Shown: positions 1 through 6,078 of the stretch, one piece after another
Numbering within the stretch: position 1 is the first letter of the stretch
Layout: every line of letters starts with the position of its first letter
Source of the DNA: Spirochaetota bacterium
GTDB lineage: Bacteria > Spirochaetota > B62-G9
DNA: 6,659 nucleotides
Direction: 5' to 3'
Assembly (NCBI GenBank): GCA_026990615.1
Contig: JALXDB010000186.1
Location: 1-6,659 of the forward strand
The notes under the pieces: generated by a model
Seen by the model: only the letters and a program-made list of their open reading frames with translations
What the model was told of the DNA's origin: nothing
The model's database searches: none
Translations under genes and position numbers: made by a program

Positions 1-712
1 TTATAATTGGGATTTCTGATTTGAATATTGCCCTTGCTACAATCTCCTCGTTGAAAGGCCAGAGGTCTTCTATTGATCCCCCGCCTCTCCCGAGTATAAT
101 TACATCGACCTCTTTTCTTTCGTTAGCTTTTTCAATTGCACTTACAATCGATTCTGCAGCCTCCTCACCCTGTACCAGGGTAGGGTAGATAATAATGTGA
201 ATACCCCTGTATCGTCTCTGGGTGACGTTCAGGATATCGCGCAGGGCCGCTCCTGTTGCTGAGGTTATTACTCCTATTGTCTCAGGAAACTGGGGGATAG
301 GTTTTTTATGAGCTGCATCGAACAAACCCTCCTTTTTTAACTTTTCCTTTAACTGTTCAAAGGCGAGTTGAAGTGCGCCTTTACCGATGGGTTCGATGGT
401 GTCAACGATTATCTGGTATTCACCCCTTTTTTCAAAAAGATCAATATTGCCGTGAACAACCACTTTAAGTCCATCTTCAATATTAAACCTTACACTACCC
501 TGATACCCCTTAAACAGTACGGCCTTTATTACGGCGGTCTCGTCCTTCAGTGAAAAGTACATGTGGCCGGATGTTGCTATTTTAAAGTTTGATATTTCGC
601 CCTGAACCCAGATGCTGAAAAATTCGGCCGTTAGTAATGATTTAATTGATCTGGTGAGTTCTGTGACCGTGTATACTTTTTGGTTGTCCGGAACAAACGA
701 TATAGTTTCCAT
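1..712 (-). CDS. xseA: Exodeoxyribonuclease VII large subunit (5' part, cut by window edge)
   Basis: Catalytic large subunit of exonuclease VII, a cytoplasmic single-strand-specific DNase that works with several copies of the small XseB subunit. The 237 codons present cover the N-terminal OB-fold DNA-binding domain (about residues 12-105; conserved VQGEISNF at 36-43 and GHMYFSLKD at 49-57) and the start of the catalytic domain (from about 140; GVITSATGAALRDIL at 147-161 and the family signature GRGGGSIEDLWPFN at 208-221). The C-terminal catalytic part and the coiled coil lie beyond position 1. The ATG at 710-712 is chosen because the protein then aligns with the usual XseA N-terminus. The first 16 in-frame codons upstream contain no ATG, GTG or TTG. 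There is no Shine-Dalgarno sequence before it. It is transcribed divergently from the plus-strand genes. Family assignment is secure; only the missing end is unknown. Confidence 0.96.
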   Translation of the reverse strand, partial: METISFVPDNQKVYTVTELTRSIKSLLTAEFFSIWVQGEISNFKIATSGHMYFSLKDETAVIKAVLFKGYQGSVRFNIEDGLKVVVHGNIDLFEKRGEYQIIVDTIEPIGKGALQLAFEQLKEKLKKEGLFDAAHKKPIPQFPETIGVITSATGAALRDILNVTQRRYRGIHIIIYPTLVQGEEAAESIVSAIEKANERKEVDVIILGRGGGSIEDLWPFNEEIVARAIFKSEIPII

Positions 713-718
713 AACATT

Positions 719-747
719 AGAATAAGTTATATTAATTGATGTGTCAA
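719..747 (-). promoter_or_regulatory. Candidate sigma-70 promoter for xseA
   Basis: Read on the minus strand, a perfect TTGACA (742-747) is followed after 17 bp by TATTCT (719-724, 4 of 6 matches to TATAAT). The predicted transcription start, about 7 bp further on, falls at about 712, the A of the xseA start codon. The transcript would then be nearly or fully leaderless, which fits the lack of a Shine-Dalgarno sequence. Assigned by consensus match only. Confidence 0.4.
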
Positions 748-750
748 TTA
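733..750. promoter_or_regulatory. 18-bp dyad in divergent promoter region, possible operator
   Basis: TAATTGA (733-739) and TCAATTA (744-750) form a perfect 7-bp inverted repeat around the 4-bp spacer TGTG. The right arm covers much of the putative xseA -35 box, so a bound dimeric repressor would block that promoter. AT-rich DNA yields such dyads by chance, and no regulator gene is visible in the window. Confidence 0.25.
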
Positions 751-780
751 TATATGAACCGGTGCAAATTAAAATCAAAA

Positions 781-809
781 TTGACATAGGCCGATATTTA
801 GAGTAGTTT
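781..809 (+). promoter_or_regulatory. Candidate promoter for the plus-strand operon
   Basis: A perfect TTGACA at 781-786 is followed, after 17 bp, by TAGTTT at 804-809, a weak -10 with 3 of 6 consensus positions. It lies 34 bp upstream of the first plus-strand start codon. It is the best match I found in the 131-bp intergenic region, but the poor -10 makes it a weak call. Confidence 0.3.
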
Positions 810-843
810 TTAACACAATATTGATGTAGAAAGAACTTAAAAG

Positions 844-2361
844 ATGGCAAAAATTAAGGGAAAATTTGCATTCGTGATAAACAGCGTACAGGATAACTCA
901 AATCCCAGGGTCCCAGTTGCAGGAGAGGACTGTTTTACAGTAACTCTCTCAAAGGCAAAATCAATAGCCGACGATAGAGACATATTTGTTGTTTTAAGGG
1001 ATGACCACAAGCCTCTTTTCAGGGACATTCCAAAAGAGGTAAATAGAATATTTGTTAAATCTAACAGTGTTTACGAAATTTTATTCAAAATTTATCAAAA
1101 TATAAAGGGTAGATACAATTTAATAGTCTATATTTTTTCCGATGAACCTCTGTTTGATGTTAAGCTCACAGAAAAACTTGTTGAATCCCACATTGAAGAG
1201 CTTTCCGATTATACATACGGCGAGGGGTTTTTGCCCGGAGCTCTCCCGGAGGTGGTATCTTCAGAAACCCTTTTAAAGCTCATATCATTAATTAAGGATA
1301 AGGAGTCTCCTGTTAAAAGGGATTCGCTGTTTGAGTTGCTTTCAAAAGATATAAACTCCTTTGATATTGAGTCCATTTTCCCAGATGAGGATATAAGGCT
1401 TCTAAAGGTTGAGCTTACGGCATCGAGGAAAATAAATCGTATTATAGTGGAAAAACTGGTTTCTGCTTTGGGCGGATTCGATGTCTCGTACAGAGATGTC
1501 TGCAGTACGATTAAGAATAACCCCGAAATAGTCAGGACAGTTCCGGCCTTTGTTGAGGTTGAAATCACGGACAGGGTTAATCATCCGGTACCGTATCTAC
1601 CGGTTGATGCAATTTCAAGAAAAAGGGGAGAAATGGATGTAGATAGTTTTCATAGAATACTGGAGATTGTTCATGATTTTTCAGAAGATCCCTATATTTC
1701 CATCTCCTACATCTCTGAACCTCTATTACATCCCGAAATAAAACGATTAGTTGAGCTGGCAAGCGGGTATGAAAATCTTAAGCTAATAATTGAGACGGAT
1801 GGAATACTTTTTAACCCTGCTTTTTCAAACTTTATTGTTGATTTAAAATCGGACAATATATTCGTGATTTTTCAGATAGATGCTGTAAGGGAAGAGACTT
1901 ATAAAAGGATACATGGAACGGAGATAAGGTACCCTGAGAGGAATCTTAGATATTTGATTTCGAAAGGATTTAAAAATGCCTTTGCGCAGATGGTAAGAAT
2001 GAATATAAATGAAGATGAAATGATCGAATTTTACAACATGTGGAAGAAGGAAGGCGTGAATGTAGTTATCCAGAAATTTAATGATTTTGCTGGAGTCCTG
2101 CCACGGCTCTCGCACTCGGATCTTAGGCCTCTGGACAAGATCTGTTGTTATCACCTGATGAGAGACATGGTCATCTTTTACAACGGCGATGTTCCTCGGT
2201 GTAAACAGGATATTAATGGAAATGCGATATCCGGCAACATATTTAATGAAGACATCGAGAAGGTATGGAGCAGGGGAAACAGATTGTTTGTGGATTACTG
2301 CAATGACAGATACAGTGATGATTGCAGGAAATGTGATGAGTACTATATATTTAATTTTTAG
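844..2361 (+). CDS. Spiro-SPASM-like protein: degenerate cytidylyltransferase + degenerate radical SAM + SPASM domain
   Basis: Function unknown. Three regions are visible. Residues 1 to about 215 resemble an SpsF/CMP-sugar cytidylyltransferase fold: SDEPLF at 99-104 lines up with TGDNPLV in the next gene, but the N-terminal nucleotide-binding loop (RxxSTRLPGK type) is absent. Residues about 230-420 resemble a radical SAM barrel (TDRVNHPVPYLP at 242-253, SEPLLHP at 291-297), yet the CxxxCxxC cluster cysteines are V245, V249 and L252 with exact spacing. The C-terminus is a SPASM domain with C434/C435, C453, C486, C494 and C497 and the usual YNGDVPRC stretch (446-453). It probably cannot generate a 5'-deoxyadenosyl radical but may hold one auxiliary Fe-S cluster. 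There is no signal peptide or membrane segment, so it is likely cytoplasmic. The ATG at 844 has only a weak AGAAAG upstream. The match to the named spirochaete family is from memory. Confidence 0.82.
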   Translation: MAKIKGKFAFVINSVQDNSNPRVPVAGEDCFTVTLSKAKSIADDRDIFVVLRDDHKPLFRDIPKEVNRIFVKSNSVYEILFKIYQNIKGRYNLIVYIFSDEPLFDVKLTEKLVESHIEELSDYTYGEGFLPGALPEVVSSETLLKLISLIKDKESPVKRDSLFELLSKDINSFDIESIFPDEDIRLLKVELTASRKINRIIVEKLVSALGGFDVSYRDVCSTIKNNPEIVRTVPAFVEVEITDRVNHPVPYLPVDAISRKRGEMDVDSFHRILEIVHDFSEDPYISISYISEPLLHPEIKRLVELASGYENLKLIIETDGILFNPAFSNFIVDLKSDNIFVIFQIDAVREETYKRIHGTEIRYPERNLRYLISKGFKNAFAQMVRMNINEDEMIEFYNMWKKEGVNVVIQKFNDFAGVLPRLSHSDLRPLDKICCYHLMRDMVIFYNGDVPRCKQDINGNAISGNIFNEDIEKVWSRGNRLFVDYCNDRYSDDCRKCDEYYIFNF

Positions 2362-2375
2362 CCAAGTTTGATTAA

Positions 2376-3041
2376 ATGAACAATTTTATAGTTCTGCAGG
2401 TAAGAAAAAATTCCACCAGGCTGCCCGGTAAGCTTCTATATCCGCTTTGTGGAAAGACAATGTTTGAACACATCCTTATTAGGTTATTAAGTGCTGAGCT
2501 ACCCGATGGAGTTATTGTGGCCACAACCGGCGATACGCTTCCATCGATAACAGAAGTAGTTGAAAGATATCCTGTAAAAGTTGTTGTTGGCCCTGAAGAT
2601 GATGTGCTGAAGAGATTTGCAGTTGCCGTTGAGAGGTATAAAATAGACAATGTTATAAGGGCTACTGGGGATAACCCTCTTGTTTCTATAGAGTATATAG
2701 ACAAAACCCTCGAGTATCACTTAAAGGTTGGGGCTGATCTTACCACCTACACAGGATTACCTTACGGTACTGGTGTTGAGGTTGTAAGGGGGGATGCTGT
2801 TTTAAGGGCTAATAGGGAGTCTGTTGATCCTTTTGAGCGGGAGCATATGACCCAGTACATTTACAGGAACGAAGGAGAGTTCAAGGTTTCAAAACCGGTG
2901 GTTGATGAGGAGTACAGGTATCCGGATCTCAGGCTTACAGTTGATACAATTGAGGATTTTAAAAATATGGAAAGAATCTATAAAGAGCTATGGCAGGGCA
3001 GCCCTATAAAGTTAAAAGAAGTAATTAATTTGCTGAAGTAA
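2376..3041 (+). CDS. SpsF-like cytidylyltransferase (CMP-sugar synthetase family)
   Basis: A 221-residue nucleotidyltransferase of the SpsF/NeuA/KdsB type, which activate acidic or related sugars as CMP-sugars for glycan assembly in the cytoplasm. The N-terminal nucleotide loop is intact (VRKNSTRLPGK, residues 9-19). RATGDNPLV (95-103) supplies the metal-binding Asp99, EREHMTQYIYRN follows in the C-terminal half, and LRLTVDTIEDF is a typical late motif of the SpsF group. Length is normal for an SpsF-like cytidylyltransferase without extra domains. It starts 14 bp after the preceding stop. No clear Shine-Dalgarno sequence is present, so translational coupling is possible. The sugar substrate cannot be read from the sequence; a pseudaminic- or legionaminic-type sugar is only suggested by the PseG-like domain next door. 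Confidence 0.88.
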   Translation: MNNFIVLQVRKNSTRLPGKLLYPLCGKTMFEHILIRLLSAELPDGVIVATTGDTLPSITEVVERYPVKVVVGPEDDVLKRFAVAVERYKIDNVIRATGDNPLVSIEYIDKTLEYHLKVGADLTTYTGLPYGTGVEVVRGDAVLRANRESVDPFEREHMTQYIYRNEGEFKVSKPVVDEEYRYPDLRLTVDTIEDFKNMERIYKELWQGSPIKLKEVINLLK

Positions 3042-3057
3042 CCTGCTATTGTCAGGT
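3041..3057 (+). other. Small hairpin after the cytidylyltransferase gene
   Basis: ACCTG (3041-3045) and CAGGT (3053-3057) can form a 5-bp stem with a 7-base loop, followed by GTTTTAATAA. The left arm overlaps the stop codon. The stem is short and the T-run is only four bases, so it is at best a weak or partial terminator or attenuator. It also overlaps the -35 box of the candidate promoter listed next. Confidence 0.2.
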
Positions 3058-3076
3058 GTTTTAATAATCATAAAAT
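3049..3076 (+). promoter_or_regulatory. Candidate internal promoter before the PseG-methyltransferase gene
   Basis: TTGTCA (3049-3054, 5 of 6 to TTGACA) and TAAAAT (3071-3076, 5 of 6 to TATAAT) are separated by 16 bp. The predicted start is near 3083, giving a leader of about 43 bases that contains the AAGG ribosome-binding site (3115-3118), 7 bases before the ATG. It lies in the only sizeable gap of the operon. The AT-rich background raises the chance-match rate. Confidence 0.4.
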
Positions 3077-3105
3077 TTATAAAATGTTTTAATAAGTTTT
3101 AATAA
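3058..3105 (+). repeat. Three copies of GTTTTAATAA in the intergenic gap
   Basis: Identical 10-mers occur at 3058-3067, 3086-3095 and 3096-3105; the last two are directly adjacent. They are followed by a second imperfect tandem, AAGGTTATAT/AAGGTTTTAT, that carries the ribosome-binding site. The repeats could bind a regulator, or may only reflect slippage in AT-rich DNA. Confidence 0.5.
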
Positions 3106-3125
3106 AGGTTATATAAGGTTTTATA

Positions 3126-4868
3126 ATGAAAAAACAGCTTTCCCGCGTGTTGTTTATCGTTAGGGCTGGTCGCAGGGATGGGCTCGGCCATTTAAAGAGA
3201 TGCCTAACGATTGCAAAATCAGGAGAGCATCTCTTTTCGTCTATTTTTGCTGTAATTGGTGATTATGATAGATCGGAGATGATGATTCCCTACGATGTTG
3301 TTGATATTGAAACAGTCTATAATCTGGATAATGTTGACCTGATATTTCTTGACTGCAGGGATACAACACCGGGATTTACTAAAAAGTTGATAAAGATAGC
3401 TCCTGTTGTTTCCCTTGATGATCACGGGAGAGGTAGCGGCCGTTCCATTGTCAGTATACTCTCACTTCCTGTATTGAAAAGCAATGTGAAGGCAAACTAT
3501 TACGGTGAGAAATACATTGTTCTTGATCCGCTCCTTCAGGATTTCAGAAAAGATCGTATAAAAAGAGAAGACTATATTGTCCTCAGCTTTGGAGGCTCCG
3601 ATCCAAATAACCTAACAGAGAAAGTTGCAAATGTGCTGCTTAAGGACGGACATCAATTAAAAATTATAAAAGGCCCTATGAATCTAAGGGACTACAGCCA
3701 TCTGGATGCTGAAGTCTACACAGATCCTGAAAATTTTTTTGAGATTATTGCAAAAGCCAGACTGCTAATCACATCCTTCGGTATGACCTTTTTTGAATCC
3801 CTATATCTCGGGACACCGGTTGTACTTTACAATCATTCAAAGTATCACTACAGGCTATCCCTCAATTATGATGTTCCCAATGCAGGTTACGCCGGTTTTG
3901 AAGATAACAGTCTCGGAGACAGGCTGGGCAGAATAATCGGTGATTATGATATGATGGTTAAAAGCATCGAAAAATACAGCAAGCTGGTGGATTTGAAAGG
4001 GGCGGATAGGATATCCGGCATAATCAAATCTACCATCAATGCTGAAAGAAAGGACTGCCTTTTTAATCATACAATCTACAGCGTAGTTAAAAGAACACAA
4101 AACTATTCAATTTCTAGATGCTCAAGGTGCGGTGATCTATTTTTAACGGGATTTTCGGGGAAAGGCAATAGATACAGCAAAGATTATTTTTTAGATGAAT
4201 ACGAAAAACAGTACGGAAAGAGCTATCTTGAAGACAGAAGCAATATTAAAAAACTCGGGCTTGGCAGGCTTAAAACCATTGAGAAATTTAATCCTGAAAA
4301 GGGCAGATTGCTTGACATTGGTTGTGCACTGGGATTTTTTGTTAAGCTGGCCAGAGATAGAGGTTGGGATGCTGAGGGTATAGAAGTTTCTGATTTTGCA
4401 GTTGACTGGGCTATAAAGAATCTCAATATCAGGGTTTACAGGGGAGACTTTCTAGACCTGAATTTAGAAAGCGGGTATTCTGCAATAACAATCTACTTTG
4501 TTCTTGAGCATTTTAAAAACCCTCTTATGGCTGTAAGGAAGGTTTATAACCTGCTAAAACCGGGAGGGGTGCTGGCGATTGCAATCCCCAGCAGGGGAGG
4601 TATACTGTACAGAATGAACAGGAGGGAGTTTCTGGATAGCCATCCCGATGACCATTACTTTGATACAACGCCAGGTAATTTAAAGCGATTTTTAGCAGGT
4701 TTCGGTTTTAAAGTAGTCCGGATAAAGGCCACAGGTATACATCCTGAAAGATTCTTTTCGGTGTTTGGATTGAAAAAGGTGCCGGGAATTCTAAAAATGT
4801 TTTATCGGGTAGTTGCAAAGATATTTAGATTAGGGGATACTTTTGAATTGTATGCTGTTAAAAGGTAA
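3126..4868 (+). CDS. Fusion: PseG/SpsG-like nucleotide-sugar hydrolase/glycosyltransferase + class I SAM methyltransferase
   Basis: A 580-residue two-domain protein. Residues 1 to about 300 resemble PseG/SpsG, the GT-B-fold family that removes UDP from a 2,4-diacetamido-trideoxy sugar in pseudaminic acid synthesis. GLGHLKRC (19-26) carries the catalytic-type His22, FGGSDP is at 155-160, and ITSFGMTFFESLYLGTP (215-231) is the nucleotide-binding segment. After a short linker comes a possible metal site (C311, H315, C332, C335). A Rossmann methyltransferase then follows: LDIGCALGFF (motif I, Asp397-Gly403), acidic E420, YFVLEHF at 457-463 and LKPGG at 477-481. The frame is continuous and both domains look complete, so this is a real fusion. 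The start has AAGG seven bases upstream. The sugar and the methyl acceptor are unknown; a glycan precursor is inferred. The usual NQ of PseG appears as NH in the stretch YNHSKYHYR, so the substrate may differ. Confidence 0.85.
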   Translation: MKKQLSRVLFIVRAGRRDGLGHLKRCLTIAKSGEHLFSSIFAVIGDYDRSEMMIPYDVVDIETVYNLDNVDLIFLDCRDTTPGFTKKLIKIAPVVSLDDHGRGSGRSIVSILSLPVLKSNVKANYYGEKYIVLDPLLQDFRKDRIKREDYIVLSFGGSDPNNLTEKVANVLLKDGHQLKIIKGPMNLRDYSHLDAEVYTDPENFFEIIAKARLLITSFGMTFFESLYLGTPVVLYNHSKYHYRLSLNYDVPNAGYAGFEDNSLGDRLGRIIGDYDMMVKSIEKYSKLVDLKGADRISGIIKSTINAERKDCLFNHTIYSVVKRTQNYSISRCSRCGDLFLTGFSGKGNRYSKDYFLDEYEKQYGKSYLEDRSNIKKLGLGRLKTIEKFNPEKGRLLDIGCALGFFVKLARDRGWDAEGIEVSDFAVDWAIKNLNIRVYRGDFLDLNLESGYSAITIYFVLEHFKNPLMAVRKVYNLLKPGGVLAIAIPSRGGILYRMNRREFLDSHPDDHYFDTTPGNLKRFLAGFGFKVVRIKATGIHPERFFSVFGLKKVPGILKMFYRVVAKIFRLGDTFELYAVKR

Positions 4869-6078
4869 AAGATTCAGATTAGATTTTATTCTTTTACGTA
4901 TTTTTACACTTTCGGCAGCTCTACTGTTGTTTACTAATTCCGCAAGGGTTACTGATAGAAATAAAGAAAAGATTTTTGTGCCTCTTTCAGTGTTGATAAA
5001 TAAATTTGATTTTAAAGTGGATAATGATCCTGCTTTAACTTTTGTAAAGCTCGGTTTCAGGAATAAAAAAGTAATAATTATACCTGCATACGGAGCTATC
5101 CTTGTTGGAAGCAAGATATTTTATGTGAGTTGCAAAGAGAAGGAAGGTGGTTTACTGATTGATGAGATGGGAGTTGATCTTATTATCAGGTCGTTAACTG
5201 GAAGAAGGTTAAAATGGAAATATTCGAATGGGAGCCTGCTCGTTGGCAGTGAGATAAAATCGGTAAAGGAAAAAAGAAGACCTGAAACTAATATTACTGT
5301 TACTGGAACAGCAAAAAATACAGGAAGAAGGGTATACCGGGCCTCTGTAAGGGCAGTGATAATAGACCCGGGGCATGGAGGCAAGGACCCCGGAGGCATC
5401 GGTTATAATGGTATAAAAGAAAAGGATATTGTTCTCTCAGTTGCAAAGCTTGTGGCGGACAGATTAAAGAAGGACCACCATGATTTAAAGGTGATAATAA
5501 CAAGAAATGATGATAGATTCATCCCCCTTGAGGGTAGAGCAAAAATTGCAAACAGTGTAGAGCCCTCTTTAAATCCTGTATATGTGAGCATACATGCAAA
5601 TGTTTCTTACAACAAGAAAACACTAGGTTATGAGACATATTATCTCACAATTGATCCAAAGGGCGAGGAGGCAAGAAAGGTTGCTGATATGGAGAATTCA
5701 GTTATAAATTATGAGAGCATCGAAAATAAAAAGTATCTCGATGATATTATAAATAGAATTGTGGATATTGAATACAGGAGAGAGAGTATAAAATTAGCCA
5801 ATAATATTCAAAACTCGATTTCAGACGAAGTTGGATCGGTAAGTATTAACAGAGGAGTCAAAGGTGCATATTTTTATGTTTTAAAAGCGGTAAAGATGCC
5901 ATCTGTTCTGATAGAAATTGGTTTTATAACCAACAGGATGGAGGCATTGAATCTTACGAGTAAGAAATACCAGAAAAAACTTGCGAAGGGAATAGTAGAT
6001 GGTATTGAAGAGTTTATCGACGAATTCGAAAAAACAAACGGATTTACAGAAAAACCGGCTATTAAATATAAAAGATAG
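4843..6078 (+). CDS. Secreted N-acetylmuramoyl-L-alanine amidase (Amidase_3) with N-terminal stalk-like domain
   Basis: Zinc amidase that cleaves the bond between N-acetylmuramic acid and the stem peptide of peptidoglycan. Numbering from the TTG at 4843, a basic N-terminus and hydrophobic stretch (about 13-31), ending in NSA, form a signal peptide or anchor. Residues about 43-140 resemble the copper-amine-oxidase-type stalk domain. The Amidase_3 domain spans about 170-400 with zinc ligands H178 (DPGHGG), E193 and H251 (SIHAN), and catalytic E358 (IEIGFITN), all present, so it should be active. Start: AGGGG (4832-4836) sits six bases before the TTG but 15 before the ATG at 4852, so I prefer TTG; the ATG remains possible. 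It overlaps the previous gene by 26 bp, or 17 with the ATG, indicating coupled translation. Likely role: cell-wall turnover or cell separation. Confidence 0.93.
   Translation: MNCMLLKGKRFRLDFILLRIFTLSAALLLFTNSARVTDRNKEKIFVPLSVLINKFDFKVDNDPALTFVKLGFRNKKVIIIPAYGAILVGSKIFYVSCKEKEGGLLIDEMGVDLIIRSLTGRRLKWKYSNGSLLVGSEIKSVKEKRRPETNITVTGTAKNTGRRVYRASVRAVIIDPGHGGKDPGGIGYNGIKEKDIVLSVAKLVADRLKKDHHDLKVIITRNDDRFIPLEGRAKIANSVEPSLNPVYVSIHANVSYNKKTLGYETYYLTIDPKGEEARKVADMENSVINYESIENKKYLDDIINRIVDIEYRRESIKLANNIQNSISDEVGSVSINRGVKGAYFYVLKAVKMPSVLIEIGFITNRMEALNLTSKKYQKKLAKGIVDGIEEFIDEFEKTNGFTEKPAIKYKR
5985..5991 (+). promoter_or_regulatory. Shine-Dalgarno site inside the amidase gene that sets the GerMN start
   Basis: GAAGGGA lies seven bases upstream of the ATG at 5999, a near-ideal match and spacing. 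It is the main support for starting the last gene 80 bp inside the amidase frame. The other possible start, GTG at 6101, has only an A-rich stretch before it. Confidence 0.55.

Noticed and set aside
368..553. Plus-strand open frame of 61 codons inside xseA
   Set aside because: It lies wholly within the strongly conserved OB-fold and early catalytic region of xseA on the other strand and has no recognisable motif.
1209..1568. Minus-strand open frame of 119 codons opposite the spiro-SPASM-like gene
   Set aside because: Serine-rich shadow translation of the coding strand with no family features.
844..2361. Annotating this as a working radical SAM enzyme because of the SPASM domain and barrel-like motifs
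   Set aside because: All three cysteines needed for the SAM-binding cluster are missing (V245, V249, L252), and no other CxxxCxxC exists in the protein.
3041..3062. Rho-independent terminator splitting the operon after the cytidylyltransferase gene
   Set aside because: The stem is only 5 bp and the T-run only four bases; kept as a low-confidence hairpin instead.
3122..3127. Perfect TATAAT just before the PseG-methyltransferase gene
   Set aside because: It overlaps the ATG, so transcription from it would start inside the gene, and no -35 box is correctly spaced.
4030..4130. Possible frameshift or missed stop between a separate PseG gene and a methyltransferase gene
   Set aside because: The frame is open through the linker, and I saw no ribosome-binding site or convincing new start at the domain boundary.
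4830..5114. Minus-strand open frame of 94 codons opposite the amidase N-terminus
   Set aside because: It is antisense to the signal peptide and stalk domain, which are well supported on the plus strand, and shows no domain or ribosome-binding site that I recognise.
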